From positions 1 through 64,000 of the forward strand of contig NZ_CACSJP010000003.1 in NCBI RefSeq assembly GCF_902706095.1: a stretch of 64,000 nt of DNA. Reading direction: 5' to 3'. The translations under genes and the position numbers were made by a program. Position 1 is the stretch's first letter. Each line of letters opens with the position of its first letter. Positions 27,627 to 35,787 of this stretch are shown one piece after another. This DNA is from Rhizobium sp. 18065. GTDB taxonomy: Bacteria > Pseudomonadota > Alphaproteobacteria > Rhizobiales > Rhizobiaceae. The notes under the pieces are model-generated. The model was given only the letters and a program-made list of their open reading frames with translations. It had not been told where the DNA came from and made no database searches.

Positions 27627-28783
27627 CAGCGACGAACTCCATTTCCGAGAGGGGTATCAGGCGTTTCCAATGGTACGCGGCCATAGACATGGGGGAGGGA
27701 GGCGGTGGTCAGCTGCGGCAACACCTTGGTGCCGAAATGGACCGCCTCGTCGATATGCGGATAACCGGACAGGATAAAGGCACGGATGCCCATTTTCCGG
27801 TAGGATTCGAGTTCGGACAGGATCTGGTCCGTCGAGCCGACAAGGGCCGCGCCGCAGCCGGAGCGCGCCCGGCCGATGCCGGTCCACAGATGCGGCTCGA
27901 TATAGCCGAACTGGTCGGCGAGTTCGCGGGCACGCGCCTGATGGGCAACACCAAGCGAGATCGAGTCATGCGCCCGTTCACGGATCAGCTTGCCATATTC
28001 GTCATCAAGCTTCGAGACGATGTAGTCGGCGTATTCGCGGGCTTCCTTTTCCGTGTCGCGCACGATCATGTGGACGCGCAACCCGTAATCCAGCGTGCGG
28101 CCATGGGCCTCGGCGCGGGCATGCACGGCCTTCATCCGCTCGGCCAGCTGCTCCTTCTTTTCCGGCCACATCAGATGGACGTCGCATTGCGCGCCGCAGA
28201 GTTCGAGTGCGTCGGGCGAGTAGCCGCCGAAATAGAGCAGCGGCCCGCCATTCTGCTGATAGGGGCGGGCGGGCTCGGTGGAGACGCCCTTGAACTGGTA
28301 GACCTCGCCTTCATGGTCGATCGTGTCACGGGTCCAGGCCTGGCGCAGGATCTCGACCACCTCGTGGCTGCGCTTGTAGCGAAACGCGCTGTCGGCGACC
28401 TCGCCGGGGAAATCGGAGCTGATGACGTTGAGCGTCAGGCGGCCTTTGAGCATGTGGTCGAGCGTCGCCACCGTACGCGCCAGCATGATCGGCTGCATCT
28501 CGCCGCAGCGGATGGCGGCCAGCAAGTTGATCTTGGAGGTGATCGGCGCACAACCGGCAACGAAGCTCAACGTGTCCTGGCCGACTTGGTAAGAGGATGG
28601 GCACAGAATGTTGCGGAATCCGAGCTGTTCGGCCTTCTGCACGATGTCTGAACAGTGCTCGAAGCTCGAGCGCAGGTCGCCGTCCGGCACGCCGAGAAAC
28701 TGATAATCGTCAGAGCAAAGGGCCGCAAACCACGATACTTCCGCGCCACCGATATCGGCGGATGTGACGGGCACGACGGTCAT
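27626..28783 (-). CDS. smoC: FMNH2-dependent sulfonate monooxygenase, SmoC/SsuD-like
   Basis: The 385-residue luciferase-like monooxygenase has the SsuD pattern throughout: NLLAAIRCGEMQPIMLARTV, ATLDHMLKGRLTLNVISSDF, PLLYFGGYSPDALELCGAQC, LDYGLRVHMIVRDTEKEARE and AFILSGYPHIDEAVHFG. ATG at 28783 has GGAGGAG seven bases upstream; a longer frame lacks that. Enzymes of this type cleave C-S bonds to an aldehyde plus sulfite. Next to a SmoB-like reductase, sulfoquinovose is the best guess for substrate; an alkanesulfonate is the alternative. It is the first gene of the minus-strand operon. Confidence 0.85.
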   Translation of the reverse strand: MTVVPVTSADIGGAEVSWFAALCSDDYQFLGVPDGDLRSSFEHCSDIVQKAEQLGFRNILCPSSYQVGQDTLSFVAGCAPITSKINLLAAIRCGEMQPIMLARTVATLDHMLKGRLTLNVISSDFPGEVADSAFRYKRSHEVVEILRQAWTRDTIDHEGEVYQFKGVSTEPARPYQQNGGPLLYFGGYSPDALELCGAQCDVHLMWPEKKEQLAERMKAVHARAEAHGRTLDYGLRVHMIVRDTEKEAREYADYIVSKLDDEYGKLIRERAHDSISLGVAHQARARELADQFGYIEPHLWTGIGRARSGCGAALVGSTDQILSELESYRKMGIRAFILSGYPHIDEAVHFGTKVLPQLTTASLPHVYGRVPLETPDTPLGNGVRR

Positions 28784-28829
28784 TCGGGTCTCCTCCAAGA
28801 CGACAACTTTCCTCTTGCCTAACATCCGA

Positions 28830-28845
28830 ATTGATGTAGATCAAT
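28830..28845. promoter_or_regulatory. Inverted repeat in divergent smo-like promoter region
   Basis: ATTGAT-GTAG-ATCAAT is a perfect 6-4-6 dyad, and another ATCAAT follows at 28851. It lies between the monooxygenase start (28783) and the GntR start (28904), where a GntR operator would be expected. Confidence 0.55.
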
Positions 28846-28903
28846 AGTGTATCAATTTTTTCTCGACGCGATGAAAACGCAACATTGAGCCCCTGCCGGA
28901 TCC

Positions 28904-29608
28904 ATGACAGCCGCCCCCGGAAGCCTTCCCATCTATGTGCAGATCGCCGAATTGCTGGTGCGCGACATCGCGGCCGGACGCCTGATCGACGGCGAAAAGC
29001 TGAAGCCTGAAAGGGATCTGGCGGAGGAGCTGGGCATTGCCGTCGGCACCTTGCGCAAGGCGCTGGCCGAACTGCAGAGCCGCGGGCTTCTGGAGCGGGT
29101 TCAGGGGTCCGGCAACTACATCCGGGCGCTGGCCGATCCGAAGAGCGTCTATTCGATGTTCCGGCTGGAGCTTCTGGGCGGCGGTGGCCTGCCGACGGCC
29201 GAGATCCTGTCGATCGAGCGCCTGCCCAAGCCGGTGGAACTGCCGGCATTCGGCACCAGTGACGAGGGCCACCGCATCCGCCGCCTGCGCCGGCTGTCTG
29301 GCCGCCCGGCGGCACTGGAGGAGATCTGGCTCGACGGCACCTATGTCGAGCGCATCGATCCGGAGGCGGTATCGGAATCGCTCTATCTTTTCTATCGCAC
29401 CCGGTTGTCGCTCTGGATTGCCCGCGCCGAGGACCAGATCGGCCTTGATCGCGTGCCGGAGTGGACGCCTGCTGTCTTCGGCCAGCCTGCCGGTGCGCCT
29501 GTTACCCATATCCAACGCATCAGCCAGGACCAGGAGGGCGCACGCGCCGAGGTCTCCCGCACCTGGCTCGACCATGAGGTGGCGCGCTACGTGTCGCGCC
29601 TGAAATGA
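28904..29608 (+). CDS. GntR-family regulator, HutC/UTRA type (SmoD-like position)
   Basis: The 234-residue protein has a GntR winged helix at residues 5-70 (LPIYVQIAELLVRDIAAGRL, LKPERDLAEELGIAVGTLRK, ALAELQSRGLLERVQGSGNY) and a C-terminal UTRA ligand domain (RIRRLRRLSGRPAALEEIWL, VTHIQRISQDQEGARAEVSR). UTRA domains bind sugars or small metabolites. It is divergent from the monooxygenase operon and co-directional with the Gfo/Idh gene 42 bases downstream, so it likely represses both until a sulfosugar-derived effector appears. Confidence 0.9.
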   Translation: MTAAPGSLPIYVQIAELLVRDIAAGRLIDGEKLKPERDLAEELGIAVGTLRKALAELQSRGLLERVQGSGNYIRALADPKSVYSMFRLELLGGGGLPTAEILSIERLPKPVELPAFGTSDEGHRIRRLRRLSGRPAALEEIWLDGTYVERIDPEAVSESLYLFYRTRLSLWIARAEDQIGLDRVPEWTPAVFGQPAGAPVTHIQRISQDQEGARAEVSRTWLDHEVARYVSRLK

Positions 29609-29650
29609 CCGGCAGATAATGCCCGGATATCCATGCCTGAGGAGGAAAGA

Positions 29651-30751
29651 GTGGCGAAATTGAACTACGGGATCATCGGTTGCGGCATGATGGGGCAGGA
29701 GCACCTGCGCAATATCGCACTTTTGCCGGATGCGGCAGTGGTGGCGATTTTCGAGCCGGATGCCGGCATGCGGGCGCTCTCGGCTGAGGCCGTGCCCTCG
29801 GCGAAACTGGTGGACAGCATCGAGGAGGTGCTCGCCGTCGACGAGGTGAACTGCCTGCTGATTGCCAGCCCCAATTATCTGCATCTGGAGCAACTGGAAA
29901 AGATCGCCGCGATCCGGCCGCTTCCGGTGCTGGTGGAAAAGCCGCTGTTCACCGACCCGGCCGATGCACCCCGTCTGGCGGCTCTGCGTGCCGCTTATCC
30001 GGCGCCGATCTGGGTGGCGATGGAATATCGCTACATGCCGCCCGTTGCCCGGATGATCGCGGAAGCGGCGGAGGCCACAGGTGGCATCCGCATGCTGACC
30101 ATTCGCGAGCATCGGTTTCCCTTCCTGGAAAAGGTCGGCGACTGGAACCGCTTCAACCGCAATACCGGCGGCACGCTGGTGGAAAAATGCTGCCACTTCT
30201 TCGACCTGATGCGGCATATCCTCAAATCCGATCCTGTGCGCGTCATGGCGTCGGGCGGGCAATCGGTGAACCATCTCGACGAGGTCTATGGCGGTCAGAA
30301 ATCCGACATCTGGGACAATGCCTATGTGATCGTCGACTTCGCCTCCGGCGCCCGCGCCATGCTCGAACTCTGCATGTTCGCCGAAGGCGCGCGCTATCAG
30401 GAGGAGATTTCTGCCGTCGGGCCGAAGGGCAAGATCGAATGCCTCGTGCCGGGGCCGGGCCGCTTTTGGCCGGAGCATCTGGGCGAACCGCCGGTGTCGC
30501 AGGTGATCGTGTCGCCGCGCGACCCCAAGGGCCCGCACATGGTGGAGATCCCCGTCGATCCGCAATTGCTGGAGGCTGGCGACCACAACGGTTCGACCTT
30601 CTACCAGCACCAGCGCTTCCAGAAGGCAGCACTCGGGGAGCAACCCGTCGAGGTAGCGCTGGACGACGGCTGGTGGGCGGTGGCCATGGGGCTCGCAGCC
30701 CAGCGTTCGGCCGAGACGGGTGAAGTGGTCAATTTGCCGACAGAATGGTGA
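29651..30751 (+). CDS. Gfo/Idh/MocA-family NAD(P)-dependent enzyme; candidate glycosidase or dehydrogenase
   Basis: A GTG start at 29651 is preceded by GAGGAGGAAAGA, a strong ribosome site, so the ATG at 29633 is less likely. The protein is about 366 residues. The Rossmann opening is NYGIIGCGMMGQEHLRNIAL. VLVEKPLFTDPADAPRL contains the family EKP motif, and TGGTLVEKCCHFFDLMRHIL is the catalytic-helix region. Members oxidise sugars, and some families (GH109 and the NAD-dependent sulfoquinovosidases of GH188) hydrolyse glycosides through a transient 3-keto sugar. In this locus it may release sulfoquinovose from its glycosides. Family assignment to a glycosidase group needs alignment. Confidence 0.88.
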   Translation: MAKLNYGIIGCGMMGQEHLRNIALLPDAAVVAIFEPDAGMRALSAEAVPSAKLVDSIEEVLAVDEVNCLLIASPNYLHLEQLEKIAAIRPLPVLVEKPLFTDPADAPRLAALRAAYPAPIWVAMEYRYMPPVARMIAEAAEATGGIRMLTIREHRFPFLEKVGDWNRFNRNTGGTLVEKCCHFFDLMRHILKSDPVRVMASGGQSVNHLDEVYGGQKSDIWDNAYVIVDFASGARAMLELCMFAEGARYQEEISAVGPKGKIECLVPGPGRFWPEHLGEPPVSQVIVSPRDPKGPHMVEIPVDPQLLEAGDHNGSTFYQHQRFQKAALGEQPVEVALDDGWWAVAMGLAAQRSAETGEVVNLPTEW

Positions 30752-30807
30752 CCACGCGCCCTCGCGATCCGGGACGTCGTAAAAATTTCCTGACCGATCA
30801 GGCAGTT

Positions 30808-30853
30808 ATTCCCCAGCGTGCAGCAACACTATCGTGGCATCGCGCTGGGGAAT
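30808..30853. repeat. Large hairpin after Gfo/Idh gene
   Basis: ATTCCCCAGCG (30808-30818) and CGCTGGGGAAT (30843-30853) are perfect inverted 11-mers around a 24-base loop. No T-run follows. It could be the operon terminator or the end of a small mobile unit; a truncated IS begins about 50 bases later. Confidence 0.5.
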
Positions 30854-30863
30854 ATAGCGCCGA

Positions 30864-31259
30864 TCACAAAGTCTGCAAGCAGAAGCCGAAGGGGGGGTAT
30901 CGGTCGAGCGGACACGGGGCAGACTTGTCCGATACAGTGGTTTTGATGGGCTTGCCACGAATGATGCCTTGAAGACCCATCATTCTCATGAGCCTTGCGA
31001 CGGTGCAGCGTGCGACATCGAAACCTTCTCGCTGCAACTGTCGCCACACTTTGCGCACGCCATAGACCTGGAAGTTCTCGTTGAACACCCGGCGTATCTC
31101 GACTTTCATGGCAATATCATTCCGTTCGCGGGCCGATAGGCGACCCACGTCCGTGCGCTTGGCGACGACCTCATAATAGGTGGACGGGGAAATCGGCAGC
31201 AGCCTGCAGATCGGCTCGACCCCGAGCACCGAGCGGTGTTCGTCGATGAAGGAAATCAT
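30864..31259 (-). pseudogene. IS3-family OrfB, 5-prime fragment
   Basis: The frame has the OrfB N-terminal domain: [54 protein letters not shown] and CTVARLMRMMGLQG. After VSDKSAPCPLDR homology stops at a deletion point and the frame ends at 30864. The catalytic DDE domain (about 170 residues) is missing. The four-base overlap with orfA is normal for these elements. Confidence 0.85.
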
Positions 31260-31637
31260 CGCTTCAGTGGGCGGTCGAGCTCCGCCTGGGCAAAATACGC
31301 CGAGGCTTTGCGTAGAATCTCATTCGCCTGACGAAGCTCCCGGGTCTCCCGTTCCAGAGCCTTCATCTTCTCCGCCACGTCACTTGGCAAACCTGCACGC
31401 TTGCCGCTGTCGACCTCGGCCTTCTTCACCCATTCACGCAGCGTATGCGCCGAGCAACCGATCTTGGCCGCTATCGATGATACAGCCGCCCAACGGGAGG
31501 GATGTTCGGCTTCATGCTCCGTCACCATCCGAACGGCACGGGCACGAACTTCAGGAGAAAATTTGTTCGTCGTTTTGCTTGTCATAGACCCTACTTCTCA
31601 CGAGTTGAGGTCTCCGGCAAAGCCGGGGGCGGTTCAA
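30900..31637 (-). mobile_element. IS3-family element, truncated copy
   Basis: The right end at 31637, read on the minus strand, starts TGAACCGCCCCCGGCTTTGC, a known type of IS3-family terminus. orfA is intact; orfB is cut at about 30905 before its DDE core, and no left inverted repeat is present. A related but more decayed copy is at 48835-49041. Confidence 0.8.
31256..31585 (-). CDS. IS3-family OrfA transposase subunit
   Basis: The 109-residue OrfA has the helix-turn-helix [20 protein letters not shown] and the zipper [20 protein letters not shown], and starts [20 protein letters not shown]. It is intact, but its OrfB partner is truncated, so the element cannot move by itself. Confidence 0.88.
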   Translation of the reverse strand: MTSKTTNKFSPEVRARAVRMVTEHEAEHPSRWAAVSSIAAKIGCSAHTLREWVKKAEVDSGKRAGLPSDVAEKMKALERETRELRQANEILRKASAYFAQAELDRPLKR

Positions 31638-32185
31638 TGACTGACGGCTTGACGGGGCTACTAAACCGGCGTGCGTTCGATGCAGCTCTTGCAGCGGAGC
31701 TGGAACGCTGCCACGCAGTTGACGGCGGCTTGAGCCTTCTGCTCGTCGACGTGGATCATTTTAAGGCGTCTAATGATAGTTATGGCCATACCGCAGGTGA
31801 CGGGTGCTTGAAGCAGGTTGCCGGTGCGGTGCGCGCCATCGCGCGTCGTCTGGGAGATTGCGCGGCGAGATATGGCGGGGAGGAGATGGCTGTCATTCTT
31901 CCGCAAGCTTCGCGAGAGGTGGCTTTGTTGATTGCACACGAACTGCGCAACCGAGTGCTTGAGCTTGACATCGTCCACCCGACAAGCGGAAAGGGTCTGT
32001 TGACGGTGAGCATTGGCGTTGCCACCCTTTGTGCGGAATCGATTGCAGCGCCATCCTCCGAATTCGTCACTAGAGCTGATGAGGCGCTCTATTGCGCAAA
32101 AGCGTCGGGCCGCGATGCGGTCTGCTATTGGGACGCGGCTCAACTCAAGCTTGATGATGTGCGAAATTGGACAAAGGCGTCCTGA
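31638..32185 (+). pseudogene. GGDEF (diguanylate cyclase) domain, N-terminus removed by IS
   Basis: Starting at the first base after the IS end, the frame reads [20 protein letters not shown], normally the middle of a diguanylate cyclase, then LLLVDVDHFKASNDSYGHTA and ARYGGEEMAVILPQASREVA. The sensory N-terminus is missing. The active-site motif is GGEEM in place of GG(D/E)EF. An ATG lies exactly at the junction, so a lone domain of 182 residues could be made if transcription enters from the IS. The changed motif and lost dimerising region suggest that it is inactive. Confidence 0.8.
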
Positions 32186-32447
32186 AACGGGGGTGATCTG
32201 CCACGGCGATCAATGGTTCACTCGCTACATTGCGCGACAGCCTTGCCCCCAATCTTTGGTCGATGCGAAGAATGTTTCTACTAATGCATTTAAATCCATG
32301 TGCCCCACAAACAAGGAATTCGTAAAATTTCAGCAGATGAAAAGCTACATTTTCAGATAGACGCGTGGTTCAACTGACTTGCAAGATATGTTTAGCACAC
32401 CACGCGAGGTAGGTAGGCCACACTCGCTAACAAGAAACCGTTATAAC

Positions 32448-33377
32448 CTACGAAAGTAAAACAGGCGCCGAATTCGTATCCGTTAGTGCTCTTGTTATTT
32501 CGCTGATCAATGACCGCAGCCATCGATGGGCCGGATCGTTGCGATTACGCACATGCCAAGCCATCTCGACCGGGAAGGTGCCGAGGTCGGTTGGGGCAGG
32601 GAGCACCTTCAGGCGCGCGTCGTTCGCAAGACGTTGGCAGATCAGGCTTGGCAGGGTAGCGCAATAATCGGTTACCGCGATCATTTCGGGAACGGCCAGA
32701 AAATGCGTGACTGAAACGGCAACCTCGCGCCGGAGACCTTGATGGCCGAGCGCCTGGAACAGGCCGGCGCGCATTCGCCCCGGCGGAAGAACATTGACGT
32801 GCTTCATTCGCTCATACTGCTCACGGGAAATCCCATCACCAATATCGGGATGATCTGCGCGCACCACACAAGCAAGCCCTTCATCCATCAGATGCTGAAC
32901 CACCATATTATCCGGTGGATCTATAATTCGGCCCAGCACGATGTCAGCCCCGCCGGACATTGCGCCGGTTTCAGCCAGGTCGTTGCCGAACGGCGTGAGG
33001 CGTAGTTTGATCCCTGGGGCTCGCTCCCGCAGTCGGGCGACCAGTACCGGCATCAGCACAAACTCGACATAGCCGTTGGGAGCAATCGTAAAGAGCTTTT
33101 CTGCCTTGGCCGGATCGAAGTTCCTTTGACCGAGGATGATGTCGTCAATGCTTGCCAACGCGGCAGCCACGACGGGCTCGAGTTCTTCCGCCATCTGGGT
33201 CGGCTTCATGCCGTAGCGCTCCCGAATGAAGAGCGGATCGCGCATCGTATCGCGCAGGCGGCTCAAGGCATTGGACATCGCAGGTTGCGTAATGCCGAGC
33301 CGCGCGGCGGCGCGCGTGACGTTGCGTTCCTCCATGAGTGCTAGGAACACGGGCAACAGGTTCAGGTCGTATTTCAT
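32448..33377 (-). CDS. LysR-family transcriptional regulator
   Basis: The 309-residue protein has the LysR winged helix at residues 3-62 (LNLLPVFLALMEERNVTRAA, LGITQPAMSNALSRLRDTMR) and a NodD/NahR-like effector domain (LFTIAPNGYVEFVLMPVLVA, ADHPDIGDGISREQYERMKH). It is divergent from the DJ-1/PfpI gene at 33542 with 164 bases between, the usual arrangement for self- and target-control. The intergenic DNA has TTCATGTGAA at 33389-33398 and an AT-rich ATTATAAT nearby. It probably controls the 33542-37992 gene set. Confidence 0.9.
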   Translation of the reverse strand: MKYDLNLLPVFLALMEERNVTRAAARLGITQPAMSNALSRLRDTMRDPLFIRERYGMKPTQMAEELEPVVAAALASIDDIILGQRNFDPAKAEKLFTIAPNGYVEFVLMPVLVARLRERAPGIKLRLTPFGNDLAETGAMSGGADIVLGRIIDPPDNMVVQHLMDEGLACVVRADHPDIGDGISREQYERMKHVNVLPPGRMRAGLFQALGHQGLRREVAVSVTHFLAVPEMIAVTDYCATLPSLICQRLANDARLKVLPAPTDLGTFPVEMAWHVRNRNDPAHRWLRSLISEITRALTDTNSAPVLLS

Positions 33378-33541
33378 CTAATTATAATTTCATGTGAATA
33401 TCTGGAATACAACAAATAAATTTCAGAAATAACGATCCATCAGGCATCTTGAAGGTGTCCAAACGGATGGGGACAGAACGAGCAAAAGCAGCGTTCGCCT
33501 CTTCCTAAAATCATTTCAGGCAAACCCAAAGGATCGGTAAA

Positions 33542-34234
33542 ATGAAAATTCTGATGGTTCTCACGTCGCATGACGAACTCGGTAACACCGGCCGCAAGAC
33601 CGGCTTCTGGCTCGAAGAGTTCGCGGCACCCTATTACGCCTTCCTCGAAGCTGGCGCCGAGATCATCGTCGCATCGCCGAAGGGCGGCCAGCCGCCGCTC
33701 GACCCGAAGAGCGATGAGCCTGGTTTCCAGACCGAGCAAACTCGCCGCTTCCATGCTGACCCCAAGGCGCAGGCCGTACTCGGTTCGACGGTCAAACTCA
33801 CCTCCGTCTCCCAGGAAGACTATGACGCGGTCTTTTATCCGGGTGGTCACGGCCCGCTGTGGGATCTGGCCGAGGACAAGAATTCGATTGCTCTCATCGA
33901 GAGCACCTATCGGTCCGGCAAGCCGGTCGCGCTCGTCTGCCACGCCCCGGGTGTTCTTCGCCACGTCAAGGCGGTCGATGGAACGCCGCTGGTCCAGGGC
34001 AAGAACGTCACCGGCTTCAAGAACACGGAAGAAGACGGCGTCGGCCTGACCGATGTCGTGCCGTTCCTCGTCGAAGACATGCTGAAGCAGAATGGTGGGA
34101 TTTATTCCAGCGGTGACGACTGGGCGTCTTACGCTGTTCAGGACGGGCTGTTGATCACTGGCCAGAACCCGGGTTCGTCCGTCGAGACAGCCCGCACCCT
34201 GCTGACGATGCTGAAGATCAGCAAAGCTGCCTGA
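33542..34234 (+). CDS. DJ-1/PfpI family protein, Hsp31/glyoxalase-like
   Basis: The 230-residue protein has the DJ-1 superfamily elements: catalytic Glu in TGFWLEEFAAPYYAFLEAG (about residue 25), the VFYPGGHGPLWDLAEDKNS segment and the nucleophilic cysteine in PVALVCHAPGVLRHVK (about residue 131). Members act as chaperones, glyoxalases or deglycases against reactive aldehydes. It starts two bases after AAA and lies divergent from a LysR gene. The downstream genes (MFS, SDR, hydrolase) suggest defence against, or use of, a reactive carbonyl compound. Confidence 0.92.
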   Translation: MKILMVLTSHDELGNTGRKTGFWLEEFAAPYYAFLEAGAEIIVASPKGGQPPLDPKSDEPGFQTEQTRRFHADPKAQAVLGSTVKLTSVSQEDYDAVFYPGGHGPLWDLAEDKNSIALIESTYRSGKPVALVCHAPGVLRHVKAVDGTPLVQGKNVTGFKNTEEDGVGLTDVVPFLVEDMLKQNGGIYSSGDDWASYAVQDGLLITGQNPGSSVETARTLLTMLKISKAA

Positions 34235-34245
34235 TCGAAAAAAAC

Positions 34246-34274
34246 AGGTGCAGGAGTTTGTTGCTCCTGCACCT
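34246..34274 (+). terminator. Strong hairpin after DJ-1/PfpI gene
   Basis: AGGTGCAGGAG (34246-34256) and CTCCTGCACCT (34264-34274) are perfect 11-base arms with a seven-base loop. A run of A precedes it, so the T-run needed for termination is on the minus strand. On the plus strand it may still mark the transcript end. Confidence 0.65.
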
Positions 34275-34413
34275 TCGCTCGGCGCGTCAATCGCCGATCA
34301 CTTGCGGGTGACGGGCAAGGCCCGAATGCGCACTCGTCTTTCTTGACATTGGATAAGCCACCAAAGCCGTTCGCATGAACAGGCATCGCGGTCGATCGAC
34401 CTGGAAAAAGAAA

Positions 34414-35697
34414 ATGACCCGCATTCTTTCCACTGAACCAACTGCCTATCGGCGTTCCGTAACCTTCAATCCGGGAAAAACCCAAGCTGATGATCTGCAA
34501 CATCCTTCGCGGACTTCTCCGTTGTCGTTTGCTGCTGTCGCCGCCTGTATCATCCTCGTCGCGATCGACTTGCGGCCGGCGATTGTTTCCATCGGCCCTC
34601 TGCTGCCGCAGATCCGGCAGGAATTTGCACTGTCGAACGCCCAGGCGTCGCTGCTGACCGCAATCCCGGCAATGTTGATGGGGTTGCTGGCTTTTCCAAC
34701 GCCCTGGCTTGCCCGGCGATTTGGTCGCGACCGCGTCATCCTTGTTGCCCTCACTGTCTTGATGGCGGCAACCCTTCTGCGCGCCTTTGCCGGTTCGCTC
34801 GGACTTCTGCTTGCGGCCACCGCCGGTGTCGGCGCCGGAATTGCGATAGCAGGTGCCCTGATCCCGGGCTTTGCCAAAAAGAGCTTCCCCAAAAGCGCTG
34901 CCGTTCTGATGGGCCTCTACGCGATGTCGCTTGGGCTGGGCAGCACTCTGGCGGCGGGGCTTACCCAACCGCTTGCGGGGATCGAAGGAGGCTGGCGATT
35001 TGGAGCGGGTATCTTCGCACTGCCATGTCTGACGGCTATCGCGGCGTGGGTGATCGTGGCCCGCACTGAGCGCAGAACAGATATCCAGGTTTCAATGATA
35101 CCGGGGCCAGTTCAGTCCGGCCTGCCAGTTCGAAATCCCACGGCATGGTTGGCCGCCCTTTACTTCTCTGCGAACAATTTCCTGTTCTTCGGCTTCGTAT
35201 CGTGGACCGCGCCGATGTTCCGGGAATTTGGCATGGGTGCCACGACAGCGGGCCTGGTTCTTGCAAGTTTCACCGCAGCCTTCATGCTGTCCAATCCGCT
35301 CGCTGGCCTGATGAGCCGCAATGATGACCGCCGTGTCATCATCGCCCTGTTTGCAGGTCTTGCTCTTATCGGCTCGGTCTTTGTTGCTGCATCGCCCACG
35401 CTTCTTCCGTTCGTGTTCATCCCGGTCATTGCCTGCGGGGTCGGTGGCTCTTTTACCCTGGCGATGATCCTGCCCCTCGACAATGCGTCGGACTCGCAGG
35501 AGGCGAATTCATGGACGGCCTTCGTCATGGGGATTGGCTATTCCGCCGGAGCTCTCGGCCCATTGTTGCTGGGTGTCATGCGCGACCGGAGCGGCAGCTT
35601 CGATATTCCTCTCTGGATGCTTGCCGCAGTGGCACTGCTGATGTTTGCGCTGTCGCCCTTCCTGCAGCCCCACCACCACCGCAAGACGCAGAACTAA
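34414..35697 (+). CDS. MFS transporter, CynX/NimT-like
   Basis: ATG at 34414 (MTRILSTEP) has a GGAAAAAG-type site upstream; the earlier ATG at 34375 would add 13 residues. The protein is about 427 residues with 12 transmembrane helices. It has the CynX-like start LVAIDLRPAIVSIGPLLPQI and an MFS loop FPTPWLARRFGRDRVILVAL. Relatives export or import cyanate, nitroimidazoles and other small compounds. It may export a toxic compound in the stress set that begins with the DJ-1 gene. Confidence 0.88.
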   Translation: MTRILSTEPTAYRRSVTFNPGKTQADDLQHPSRTSPLSFAAVAACIILVAIDLRPAIVSIGPLLPQIRQEFALSNAQASLLTAIPAMLMGLLAFPTPWLARRFGRDRVILVALTVLMAATLLRAFAGSLGLLLAATAGVGAGIAIAGALIPGFAKKSFPKSAAVLMGLYAMSLGLGSTLAAGLTQPLAGIEGGWRFGAGIFALPCLTAIAAWVIVARTERRTDIQVSMIPGPVQSGLPVRNPTAWLAALYFSANNFLFFGFVSWTAPMFREFGMGATTAGLVLASFTAAFMLSNPLAGLMSRNDDRRVIIALFAGLALIGSVFVAASPTLLPFVFIPVIACGVGGSFTLAMILPLDNASDSQEANSWTAFVMGIGYSAGALGPLLLGVMRDRSGSFDIPLWMLAAVALLMFALSPFLQPHHHRKTQN

Positions 35698-35787
35698 GCA
35701 TTTTTCCCAGCACTTGGGCATTGTCCCCAACATTACAGCCAATGGCTCGACCAATCGTCAGGCCACAATCCACCCAAGGAGAAAGTC

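Noticed and set aside
28841..30643. A 600-codon open frame on the minus strand
   Set aside because: It is antisense to the GntR and Gfo/Idh genes, has no family motif and a composition typical of the reverse frame of GC-rich coding DNA.
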